Positions 1-15,312 of a DNA stretch of 21,881 nt are shown piece after piece. A program made the translations under genes and the position numbers. This stretch comes from Collodictyon triciliatum. Taxonomy: Eukaryota; CRuMs. A model generated the notes under the pieces. The model searched no databases. It saw only the letters and a program-made list of their open reading frames with translations, and was not told the DNA's origin. Every line of letters starts with the position of its first letter. Within the stretch, counting starts at the first letter, position 1. The stretch lies in assembly GCA_043381765.1 (NCBI GenBank), contig JBHJMP010001168.1, positions 1 to 21,881 on the forward strand, given 5' to 3'.

Positions 1-10
1 AACGATAAAT

Positions 11-104
11 GAAAAATGAAAAATGAAAAATGAAAAATGAAAAATGAAAAATGAAAAATGAAAAATGAAAAATGAAAAATGAAAAATGAAAAATGAAAAA
101 TGAA
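11..104. repeat. Heptamer tandem repeat (GAAAAAT)13
   Basis: Thirteen perfect head-to-tail copies of the 7-base unit GAAAAAT occupy 11-101, followed by a partial copy. The array ends about 40 bases before the first supported exon of the left-hand gene. It therefore probably lies in an intron of that gene, although the gene's upstream part is outside the window. Confidence 0.95.
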
Positions 105-144
105 ACGCTTCTTGAAGATTGTATAAAATTATGATTATACAAAG

Positions 145-3100
145 GAGCTGCAGCCTCCGGCTATCCGTCCTCGGCCACCAGCCTTGGCGCAGTCGAAAAG
201 CCAGCTCATGCCTTCGCCCCAACCCAGTCCTGTGGCAACGTTCCCGCACCAAACTTCTGGGATTCAGCAGTATATCCAACCCGGCTTCAGCAGGACTTCT
301 CTGTACAACTACAACTGGAGTTCACAAGTGCGGTTTGAACTGCCTTCTTCTAATTGCCTTTTTTCTGCAACGAGCTTGTATGGATTTGGTCGTCGGTCTG
401 ACAAATGTTTCTCATGCAACCGAGGGAAAGACGACCTTGACTTATTTTACCGACTCATTCTCTTTCCACTATGGACGCTCCTCTTATCAGAGCACAGCAG
501 ATGACCGATGTCTGCATACATCGCCTCAGCGACCAAAAGGTGAACCGGCACGGCGTAGCCAGGCGCTTATCAATCGAGCATCCGAGATAGTGTCCAAGTC
601 AAACCAAAAGTAATTCATACAAAGTCCAAACTACCCCAACCATATTCCTGAATATTTTTTTTAGGGAACTTTGTTTTCTGTTTGTTTCTTGTTTTGCATT
701 TAATTCAAACAAGGATGGTCAATAGGAAGTTGCAGCAAAAAGCCCTGCACACAAAGTACGAACCTCCTGATGTCAACGATGACCGCGAGGAAGACGCTTG
801 TTTGGCATTTCGTCTCTTTTTTCCCCCACCCAGCATTTTTTGAAATAGCTACTTGAAAGTTTTCATGTTTCCGGGAAATTGCTATGTTACTATATCAATA
901 TAGTTTGTTCAGTGTCGTAGTTTCTCATGGCGAGCATTGTATGTGAGACTTTCCCTCTATACTGACTTTTTTGTATGTTGTGCCAGTATACGCTGAATCC
1001 GAACCGAAGCAGTCTCGTCCCCAATCTTCATCAAGCACCGCACTCATACGGGCTACATCCAGCAATAATGTTGTTCCCCAAGATAGATTTTTAGCAGAAA
1101 CTCCAAGACAGAATCAAAAACAGAGATACAATCTTGGTCTTGGACAGAGCAGGTGCGTTCATAAATAATCTCTGTCACATAATTTCCCACTTTTGGCTTC
1201 TTTTATTTTTTCCCTTTTCGTTTTCGTTTTCTTTTTCTTTTTTTCTTTTTTTTCTTTTTTGTTTTTGTTTTCATTATCGTTTTCTTTTTCTTTTTTCACG
1301 ATGGAGGAATCCTTGCTTATTTAAGAGGCAGGTATTTCAAACAATGATTTCTTGCAGAAGCGCTTGTTTTGCCCTTGAGATGTCGGTACAAGAACGACTG
1401 CGCGATGCAGGAGCAAGGTCGCACGGTCCGTGTCCCATCCGATTGCAAGTAATGAACTGGGCAACTGTTGCTCTATCCAAATCTATCTACATATATTCCC
1501 TCGGGGATAATTCTTGTGTATACCAATAAAAAAAATTAAAAAAATAATCAAGGTATACAGGGAGGCGTTAGACGAAGTTGCAGAGAAATATTCTATGTAC
1601 GGACACCTTTTGAAACAGATCAAAGCCGAGTATGAGGCTGCAGGAGTTCCCATGCAGGACGGAGGACTCCATATTATGTATAATGACCTCGTTCTGCTAC
1701 ACAGCCAGCTGAAGCATGAGTACGAGCAGCTTGTAATTCAGCACAAGGAGGAGATGCAGAGAACACGCAAACTGATGATTGAGAATGAATCAATAAAGAA
1801 GATGATAGGTTTGTGACAACCCTTTTAATTTGCAATTGATATTTCTTTGAATCGAATAAAGGAAAAAATAATTTGCAATTGATATTTCCAAAAGCCTCTA
1901 CTGAATATGAATTTTCTATGAATACCTTACTTTTCAAGCTCCTCATTTTACACTTTGTTATATTCTCTCAACTCTCTCCTTTCAGAGTCCAGGAACGCCG
2001 AGTTGGAGCAGTTGAAGCAACGAGCGCTTTCTTACGACCCTAGCTGGCAGCAGCAGCAAAGAATTCAATCGAAGATTGAAAATATCGAGGTTCCAACGTT
2101 TCTTTTTTTTTTTTTCCTTCAACGAAAAACTTGCTGTTTAATATCTGCGAATGCGTCTTGACGAAAATGGTACTCCCGTTTATCTTTGTATTACTTATGC
2201 CCTCCAACAATCCTTCTTTATTTCCTCATGTTGGTCATTCAGAGAGACGATGCCTTTGAAACATTGACAAATCCGAACGGGTTCACGCAAAACACACTAG
2301 GTATGTTCCATAATAGATTAAACGAAGATACCTTTCGCTTAGTCACGGTACCACTTTTTCTGTTTTGGACACAATACCAAAGATGCTCGGGCTGTGTGGG
2401 GCCATAACCAAATTCTGGACAAGAAATTGATGAATATGACGCACGAGCATACACAGGTTGATGAGCATTCATGTTATTTCTTCTTCAATCATTAGCTTTT
2501 CTATTTCTGTAAATAATTCGTACATGTCGTTCACGCTTTTCAATCATGGAATCTGGATTAGGCCCAGCAGAAAGAACGTGAAACAAGTTATCGCATCAAT
2601 CACATAGCGGAAGACTTGGCAGCTGATATCCTTCATGACTAATTGCAGAGTTCTAATGGCAGAGAAAGTCCACGCCACTATCATCCACCTCAGACTTTGG
2701 CATTCCGAATCAGGAGCCGGGTGCTGCAAGTTCTCTGGTTGAGTGGGGCGAGGGTACTCTACCGTTTTGTATTTTATTTCGCATGTTCTGATACTTCTGC
2801 GTTGGCCAAAGAAATGGATGTATCAACAATAATTTCCACAGCTGGGCTCTTTGTCGCGAACGCAGACTTGGTTTTGAAAACAGTACTCACGAGATGTCAT
2901 GTAGAGAGCGGAATCTGTTTTTTTTTTTTTTTTGCCTGCCCTTTTTTTTCTTTGGTGCGCTGTAAACCAGCAGACATCGCAACAACCCGCCTTTGGTTTC
3001 TTGATCAAATGCCTAGCTTTCTTATTTCGTTACTATATGATGTTACACCGCAAAAGAAAATAGACAAATGTGTTGAAATGAAATTCCCCGCATTCCATTC

Positions 3101-3799
3101 ACGGGTAAAAATAATAATCATAAAAATTAACTAATAATTTGAAAACGTTGAGAGGTTAGTTACGATTACAGAAATACTGCTTTTATATTTCTTTTCAACT
3201 TCCCTTTTTCTTTAGTTTTTTTTTTAATTTATAAAAATCAAGTAGCTGCTATTTTCCGTTTAGGGTTCACATCGCTTACAATTATAAATGATATTATTAC
3301 ATATGAAGCGTTTGTGAGCTGTGTGGTGAAGGAAAGGCGGAGCGAACAAGAAGAAATAAGAGATACAAAGAATAATTTTCAAGCAAAGTTTCATGCCCCT
3401 TGCCATTTTATTTTGTATCAAATATGTATTTTGGCTGCTACCCAGCTAGCTTTTTGACCATCTCGCTTCATAAATATGTAATGCTGACAACTGTGTGCTC
3501 CCTTCAACCCCTCGCAGAGTATGGCACAATCCTCCTCGCCTGTTTGATTTCTTGGAGCACATGCTCTTGTATGCCTGGCGCTGGCTTCTCGTCATGCGGT
3601 GCTTGGTGAGTGAGGCGGATGTTTCCCCTCCCATGTTAATGGTAGTTGGTTGTGGCCTGGTATCTACTAGAATGCAAGATATCTTGTCTTTAAACTCCCC
3701 CTTTTTCTCTATCTTTTTCCGTCTCTGTGCACAAGCGCATTATTCACGCCGCAACAGTATTACGATGCTCAGCTATTTGAAATGGATATTTTCTCATAA
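145..3799 (+). CDS. Multi-exon coiled-coil protein, probable TSNAXIP1 N-terminal-domain family (5' end missing)
   Basis: Exons with matching splice phases are 145-327, 425-609, 714-799, 987-1152, 1358-1448, 1553-1808, 1986-2089, 2243-2300 and 2383-2456. Less certain are 2562-2586, 2651-2737, 2812-2895, 2971 to 3069 or 3104, 3264-3387, 3518-3605 and 3758-3799, with stop TAA at 3797. No in-frame ATG precedes exon 145, so the gene enters from the left. The N-terminal part is rich in Pro, Gln and Ser. Exons 1358-1808 encode RLQVYREALDEVAEKY, then YGHLLKQIKAEYE and a long Glu/Lys/Gln helix. This pattern recalls the helical N-terminal domain of translin-associated factor X-interacting protein 1 (TSNAXIP1), a family with many ciliary or testis members. 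That assignment is from memory of the family, not a search. The C-terminal part (WHNPPRLFDFLEHMLLYAW) is not recognised. The gene is clearly coding, but the domain name is tentative and the 2562-3263 exon borders are partly ambiguous. Confidence 0.7.
1198..1300 (+). repeat. T-rich (CTTTTT)-like tract in an intron
   Basis: This imperfect run of T with interspersed C and G lies in the 205-base intron 1153-1357 of the coiled-coil gene, upstream of the 3' splice site at 1356-1357. Confidence 0.8.
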
Positions 3800-3897
3800 A
3801 GAACGTTGATATGTCATGCGAGCATAACATTGAGCCCACCAACACATGATTCTTTCATCGATTTTTTTCTCTCCTGCTTCAGTCTGTTGTGCGTGGC

Positions 3898-5541
3898 CTA
3901 TGAGTAAATCATTAAAAGCACAAGAGTAGCCAATATGCAAAAGTTCGACCATAGGAACAGGAGGGTTCTATTCATCGGTTTCCATTCTTGTGAACTGCTC
4001 TTTTTGATTAGACCTCTGCGCATTTCAAATGAAAGGATGGCGATATCAGAAATGAGCTCAAATACAGACTGAATAAGAATTTGATAGATGCATTCCTTGA
4101 ATGATGTGACTGGCTGTAACCTGGCATCTTGGACGAGGGGATGGGCAAAATAAACCAGTAAAGGTGCAAAAATAATAGAGTAGACTTCAGATATCATAGA
4201 GTCGTACAGGTACCTAGCTCTGAACTCCATAGCTTCTTGAATGTAAGCTTCCTCACCCACAGAAGCGGGTTGATTATCTGGGTCTTCCTGTTGTTGCTGT
4301 TGCTGCTGTTGCCTGTGGTGGGGATTTTGCACATTCTCGCCAGGTTCAATCGGAGTCAGCTTTCTCGATTTCAAAGCAGATTTTATGATGAAATAGCACA
4401 TCGACAAAGTGCTCTGCAATTTGAACACTAACTTTACTCTATGCTTGAATGTCATCGCAGAAAGAACTTCGATGAGAGCTGATGCAAAGTTCACCAGGAT
4501 AAATCCGTAGGATAGTGCGCTCTCAGTCGATAAATTTGAAACCATGACCCTTCCAAGCAACTGGATGTAGTGATTACAAACTTTGTTCAAAATCATTCTC
4601 TCGTCCATGTGTTCTTTGGACAAACCATGAATCAGCTTCATCTGAATCCAATTAGATAGACTCAAGCACGTCGGAAAAATGATAATGCGAAATACCATTT
4701 GCGTGAAAAATGATGAATCAAGGTATATGTTCAGGATATTAAGGAAAAAGAAGACCATCAATATGTAAAATGTGACTATACCCTTGAGTAGTGCCGAGGC
4801 AGAGCCATCTTTTGTCCATTTGAAGTATAACTCTTGTTCACCAGACATATTTCCATGTTTGTTTGATTTGTAAACTATGAACAAACCTATCCCAATCCAG
4901 AGCGATTGGTTCAAGAACCCAAAGTTATTGACCATATCATCAGACTCGGACAGGATGTTAAAAACATTCTCCAGCATATAGCCAGGAAAAAAAGCAATCA
5001 TGAATGCCTTTCTGGAGAAATGGAAGCTGAAAATCTCCGAAAATGCAATACCTATGGACACCCAGAACGAGGATGACCTGAGAAAGTCTCTCATTCTTTC
5101 ATAGATAAATGCTTGGGTGGAGGAAAGTAGCTTAGGTGGAAGGAGAATGGCTGGCAAGAAGTATATCCAGACTAGTAACAAGTTTGCTAAAAGGACGGGT
5201 GCGATTTTGAACACCGTTCCAAACCAGACGGTGAATGCCTGTTTGCCTGTCTCTGTCCAAGTAGTTTGACCATCTTTGTTCATTTTTTCTTTGTCGAGTG
5301 TACTAGCTCCCTCATTTTTTGTCCTGGACTCTATCCCTTCGCCAGCATTACAATCACCCTCACACATTTCTCTCGGGAAGTCATCAGCTTTTTTGTAATA
5401 GTTAGGCGATGAGGTATTTTTTTGTCCTTTCTGTGTATCGATTGCGATGTGGTTGCTGCTCTCGCCTTCGATAGCTTGGAGTGACTGCCCAGGGAGTTGT
5501 CGGGGGCCAAAGTGGATCATACTGAACTCTTCAGCTGCCAT
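3898..5541 (-). CDS. Intronless polytopic membrane protein, 547 aa, unknown family
   Basis: A single uninterrupted frame runs from ATG at 5541 to TAG at 3900-3898. Residues 1-100 are hydrophilic and acidic with no signal peptide. Hydrophobic helices follow at about 107-135, 158-190, 207-224, 250-274, 278-298, 341-363, 374-390, 447-470, 482-504 and 526-546, suggesting eight to ten membrane spans. A cytosolic-looking loop at 391-445 holds eight consecutive Gln (411-418) after His-His-Arg. The last hydrophobic segment ends at the C-terminus. I do not recognise the family and see no transporter, kinase or channel signature. It ends 98 bases from the end of the coiled-coil gene and is divergent from the RasGAP gene. 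Being intronless is odd, as the neighbouring genes mostly have many introns. Upstream in-frame codons (5542-5693) are low-complexity Lys/Arg and end in the N run, so I took the first ATG of the complex sequence as the start. Confidence 0.75.
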   Translation of the reverse strand: MAAEEFSMIHFGPRQLPGQSLQAIEGESSNHIAIDTQKGQKNTSSPNYYKKADDFPREMCEGDCNAGEGIESRTKNEGASTLDKEKMNKDGQTTWTETGKQAFTVWFGTVFKIAPVLLANLLLVWIYFLPAILLPPKLLSSTQAFIYERMRDFLRSSSFWVSIGIAFSEIFSFHFSRKAFMIAFFPGYMLENVFNILSESDDMVNNFGFLNQSLWIGIGLFIVYKSNKHGNMSGEQELYFKWTKDGSASALLKGIVTFYILMVFFFLNILNIYLDSSFFTQMVFRIIIFPTCLSLSNWIQMKLIHGLSKEHMDERMILNKVCNHYIQLLGRVMVSNLSTESALSYGFILVNFASALIEVLSAMTFKHRVKLVFKLQSTLSMCYFIIKSALKSRKLTPIEPGENVQNPHHRQQQQQQQQEDPDNQPASVGEEAYIQEAMEFRARYLYDSMISEVYSIIFAPLLVYFAHPLVQDARLQPVTSFKECIYQILIQSVFELISDIAILSFEMRRGLIKKSSSQEWKPMNRTLLFLWSNFCILATLVLLMIYS

Positions 5542-6131
5542 CCTTGCTTCTCTGAAAAGACCTGTGCTCCCTTTCCGTTCGTTGGAAGAATACGAGCAAC
5601 AGAATAAAAAAAACCTTTTAATTTCTTTCTTCCGTTTTTTCCTTTTTTTTTCCCATTTTTTTCTTTTTTTCCTTTTTTTTTTCCTTTTTTTTTNNNNNNN
5701 NNNNNNNNNNNNNNNNNNNNNNNNNNNNNNNNNNNNNNNNNNNNNNNNNNNNNNNNNNNNNNNNNNNNNNNNNNNNNNNNNNNNNNNNNNNNNNNNNNNN
5801 NNNNNNNNNNNNNNNNNNNNNNNNNNNNNNNNNNNNNNNNNNNNNNNNNNNNNNNNNNNNNNNNNNNNNNNNNNNNNNNNNNNNNNNNNNNNNNNNNNNN
5901 NNNNNNNNNNNNNNNNNNNNNNNNNNNNNNNNNNNNNNNNNNNNNNNNNNNNNNNNNNNNNNNNNNNNNNNNNNNNNNNNNNNNNNNNNNNNNNNNNNNN
6001 NNNNNNNNNNNNNNNNNNNNNNNNNNNNNNNNNNNNNNNNNNNNNNNNNNNNNNNNNNNNNAAAAAAAAACTCATAAAAACCTCGCTTAAAAAGTATTCA
6101 CCCAATCCTTACCGCCCAGAGTTGCGCATCG
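5542..6131. other. Divergent intergenic region with polypyrimidine tract and assembly gap
   Basis: This is the shared 5' region of the membrane-protein gene (minus) and the RasGAP gene (plus). 5612-5693 is almost pure T with scattered C, 5694-6061 is N, and the far side of the gap begins with nine A. I see no gene here. It presumably holds both promoters, but much of it is unsequenced. Confidence 0.8.
5694..6061. other. Assembly gap (368 N)
   Basis: This is a run of N flanked by poly-T on the left and poly-A on the right. These flanks are consistent with a homopolymer-related sequencing or assembly failure. Confidence 1.
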
Positions 6132-12360
<6,229 letters not shown>

Positions 12361-13148
12361 AAACAGTGCTCTTGCCAACCACTGGTTCTGAATCAAAGAG
12401 AGAATGTATTCAAGCCCGACTTGTCCTTGCCTTCCGCTTGCTTTCGTACTTTCCCCCCGATGTTTCTCCCAATATCCCTCTCTCTTTCTCTCATACCCTT
12501 TTTTTTCCCCTTCGCTTATTCACCTTTCTTTCGCTTATTCACCTTTCTTTCTCACGTGAGGATGTCTCTTTTGGTATCCACCAAGACAATCTGTGATAGC
12601 TGCTTTGTGTTTCTTTTATGGATACAACAAAAAAAAAAAAAAAACTTTGAGTGAATGATGCAGCCCTAAATCGACGTGTTTGAAAGGCTAACACCAGGCC
12701 AAGGAAAAAGAGGGAATGTTGGTTTTGAAGAGGGAACAGTACTACAAGCCGTTTGCGGGTTTGGGATTGTTTAGCTTTCAACATGAGAATGTATACTTCT
12801 TTTTAATGCAGCAGTATTAAAAAAAAAAAAAAAAAGGTAAGAAAGAAAGAAGATAATCAAAAGTGTGGGGAGGAAAAGAGAGCCGCACCAGCATCCCAGT
12901 CAAAAGTGGGAGAAAAAAATGAGGGAGAGAGGTGAAGAAAAAATTAACTAAAAGGGTGCCTTTTTTTTTTTTGTTTTTTTTTTTTGTTTGCGATTGCAGG
13001 AAGCGGTGTGCATCGCCAATATTCTTTTCAGACCCTTTTCCTCTTACTGATATAATCCTTACTGGATGAAGTGGCGGCGCTCCTTAGGCATCGAAGCAGA
13101 GAATGAGAGAATGAGAGAATGAGATAGAGGGAGAAAGTGCGATACGCA
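12361..13148. other. Convergent intergenic spacer, no gene seen
   Basis: This stretch lies between the 3' ends of the RasGAP gene (plus) and the Asp-rich protein gene (minus). It has C/T-rich sequence with a near-perfect direct repeat (TCGCTTATTCACCTTTCTT, twice at about 12510-12552), poly-A at about 12629-12643 and 12819-12835, a T/G run at 12961-12988, and a GAGAATGA repeat at about 13099-13122. The short frames here are low complexity and I see no supported gene. Confidence 0.75.
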
Positions 13149-13944
13149 TCAGGGAATCTCCTCGATCAAAAATCCATCCACCGTGACGTCCTTCGGCTGG
13201 GTGTTGGGTGAAGGAGATGCAGCCGAGGGCTGGTGCTGACGAAGGACAGATGACGCCTGCAGAGACGGGATGTTTGTGGGCCGGACAAAGGCCAGGTCTG
13301 CAAAGCGGAGAAGGAAGATGCCGGGGAGAACAGAGACAACGACGCGGAGGGGCGTGACGTAGAGCTCGGGCTTTGGATCCAGCACAAAGTCGAGGGCAGA
13401 GGAGCCTGCGAGGCGGTGCGTGACAGACTCATCTGCGGGGGCGGGATTGAGCGGCGCATTGGGAGAAGATGCAGAGGCTGAAGGGCGCAGAGAGAGTTTC
13501 CTGCAGAGGAGCGGCGCATCCGGATTGTGCATGTCGAAGCCGGCAATGACAAAGCACGAGGGATGGCGATGCAGTCGCAGACAATGGCCCACGCGCAGGA
13601 GGCAGCCTTTGTGCAGAAGCATGCGCGGATGCGGCGGCAGCGAGTCGAAGCGGTGATGCACATGCGGGATGATCTGCACGCGCGCCTCCATCACTTCGGC
13701 ACAGAGGGCAAAGCGCGTCGGGGTTGGGAGTGCGGCTTGTGAAGGAGCGGAAAGGGCGATGGAGGCCGGAACAGCAGCAGACGTGGATATATGTGCTGTG
13801 GGAGACCGCATCGGCGATGTGGCTAATCGGCCTTTCGCCTCGCCGCTGTGTTTGACATTTGCTCCCTGCGGCCGGGTGTGACCTTCATATTCATCATCGT
13901 CTTGATCGTCGTTTTCATCATCATCACCATCATCGTTGTCATCG

Positions 13945-13975
<31 letters not shown>

Positions 13976-14713
13976 AATGATCGTCGTTGTGGCGGTGTTC
14001 GCTGCGGTCATCATGTGACATCGCCTCCGAGTCGCCGGGCGAGCGCAGGTCCTCATCGTCATCGCCGCGATTACGGCTGTCGTCGCCGTCGTGATCATCA
14101 TTCTCGCTGCTGCGGCTTGGGCTGGTTGGTGCGCGTCCGCGTCCCTGAGCAAAGCCAGAGCTGCGGTGGACTCCGTGTGTGGACAGAGTCTGTGTTTGCC
14201 GGCGCAAGGCTGCTTGACCTGCTTCGCCAATGGCTCTGCTATTGCTGTTCATGCCACTACCGCTGCTGGTCTCGTTGTCATCTCCATCATCATTTCTGTT
14301 CTCGTTGCTGCTGTTGCTTTCGGCATCGCTTCTGCTGTCGGCTTCGCTTTGGCGGTCTTCTGCGGAATGTGCTGCGTTTCGCAGTTTGCGGGCCGGTCCT
14401 GGGCGACTCCGGGCTGGCGAGGAGGAGCCGGTCGAATCCGAATCTTGCTGAACGCGGCCGGCTTTTCTGGTCTGCGGCTCGGGTTTCTGCAGAGGAAAGA
14501 GGGACGCGGTTATCGCCTGGTATGTTCTTTGAGGAGCGGGAAAAAGGTAGATGAAGGTTTTTTTCCTCCTCTTTTTCTGTTTTTTTTTTTCGCTATTTTT
14601 CTCTCTCTCTTTTGTCTGTGTATGTCATTGCGTGGTATTCTGCAGCATACTGCGACGTAGCGACGGGCTTTGGCCACACGCCCGGCTGATCGGCGATCTC
14701 CTCCGCGGTACAT
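13149..14713 (-). CDS. Hypothetical protein with long acidic Asp-rich tract, about 466 aa
   Basis: A large exon covers 14486-13149, with TGA at 13151-13149. Its 5' end is a clear 3' splice site (pyrimidine tract, then CTGCAG). A plausible first exon is 14713-14651 (start MYRGGDRRSAG, basic). Donor GTATGC and matching phase 0 then give 466 residues; translation from the internal ATG at 14252 would give 367. Residues about 50-140 are low-complexity Ser/Arg/Asp/Glu. About 149-221 is extremely acidic and includes twelve consecutive Asp, encoded by GAT repeats. The C-terminal part, about 275-445, looks folded, with alternating hydrophobic stretches (ELYVTPLRVVVSVLPGIFLL), many His and Cys (PHVHHRFDSLPPHPRMLLHK) and no membrane span I trust. 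I do not recognise the family. Exons are GC-rich, like the divergent serine acetyltransferase gene. The large exon is well supported and the first exon less so. Confidence 0.6.
13915..13978. repeat. (ATC)n repeat encoding poly-Asp on the minus strand
   Basis: This is trinucleotide repeat ATC with a few variants. It is translated as Asp-rich sequence in the minus-strand gene. The opposite frames give poly-His or poly-Met and are shadows. Confidence 0.9.
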
Positions 14714-14914
14714 CTGTGCGCAGAGTCCGTTGCTTACTTTGTACCTCTACATTGTAAATCAGTAGGAGGAAAATGAGAGAGAAGAGAGAGAAGGGGAAAA
14801 TGCTGTGAGCCTTTTTTTTTTCTTTAGTTCGCTTCGAGTGTAATATGTATTTGAAAGGATCTGAGCTTCCTGCGCCTCCTTCTTCGTCCCTTGTGCTTCT
14901 TTCCAGATCCGATC

Positions 14915-14965
14915 GATCTGATTGATCTGATTGATCTGATTGATCTGATTGATCTGATTGATCTG
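14915..14965. repeat. 9-base tandem repeat (GATCTGATT)5
   Basis: Five perfect copies start at 14915, 14924, 14933, 14942 and 14951, with a partial sixth copy to 14965. Every unit contains GATC. The repeat lies midway between two divergent start codons. Confidence 0.95.
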
Positions 14966-15141
14966 GTTCGTCCACATTTGGGACAAGCTGCGCAGGACGG
15001 TTTCCATCTGCAGAAGCATTCCATCCCCTTCAGAAGCAAACAAACAACAAAGAAAGACGCTGTCACGCACAACGACACATACCACCAAAACGCAACAAAC
15101 ACGCGCCACGGCTTATCATGATTGCAACAACTGCTGATGAG

Positions 15142-15168
15142 CACAAAGACAAAGACAAAGACAAAGAC
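15142..15168. repeat. Hexamer repeat (ACAAAG)n
   Basis: Four to five copies of ACAAAG lie about 150 bases upstream of the serine acetyltransferase start, in the divergent region. Confidence 0.85.
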
Positions 15169-15268
15169 ATACTTTGTACAAACAAATGAGACGGAATCTA
15201 GTGACTGCGCGAATAGATAACGAGATAACGAGGAGCTGACTTTGATAACGCTGAATATGACCAGGATA

Positions 15269-15297
15269 GAAAGGAGAAAGGAGAAAGGAGAAAGAAG
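15269..15297 (+). repeat. Polypurine GAAAGGA repeat directly upstream of the acetyltransferase start
   Basis: Three tandem GAAAGGA units and purine-only flanks end about 15 bases before ATG 15313, so they are probably in the 5' leader of the mRNA. Whether they affect expression is unknown. Confidence 0.7.
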
Positions 15298-15312
15298 GGA
15301 AGACGCCGAGGC

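Larger units (their letters stand above)
14714..15312. other. Divergent promoter region of the Asp-rich protein and serine acetyltransferase genes
   Basis: About 600 bases separate the two start codons. The region contains a T run at 14812-14821, a 9-base tandem repeat (14915-14965), an (ACAAAG)n run at about 15142-15168, and a polypurine GAAAGGA repeat just before the acetyltransferase ATG. Minus-strand frames across the 9-base repeat stay open only because the unit is a multiple of three. They have no usable splice donor before 14750, so I do not call a gene. Confidence 0.6.

Noticed and set aside
121-130. TATA-box-like TATAAAA
   Set aside because: It lies between a simple repeat and an exon that begins at a splice acceptor, so it is more likely intronic A/T sequence than a promoter.
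119-613. Single continuous frame from ATG 131 as the first exon of the left gene
   Set aside because: The frame reads through a Phe/Leu/Cys-rich stretch that looks intronic. The 328-424 intron joins two more protein-like segments in phase. It is not fully excluded.
13859-14554. Plus-strand frame with a poly-His stretch
   Set aside because: It is antisense to the Asp-rich gene. The His run is only the complement-frame reading of the GAT repeat, and the rest is compositionally biased.
14908-14965. CRISPR-like array
   Set aside because: The 9-base units have no spacers and the host is eukaryotic.
14759-15109. Minus-strand gene with Asn-Gln-Ile repeats
   Set aside because: There is no splice donor for over 150 bases downstream of the repeat, and the frame runs into low-complexity sequence.
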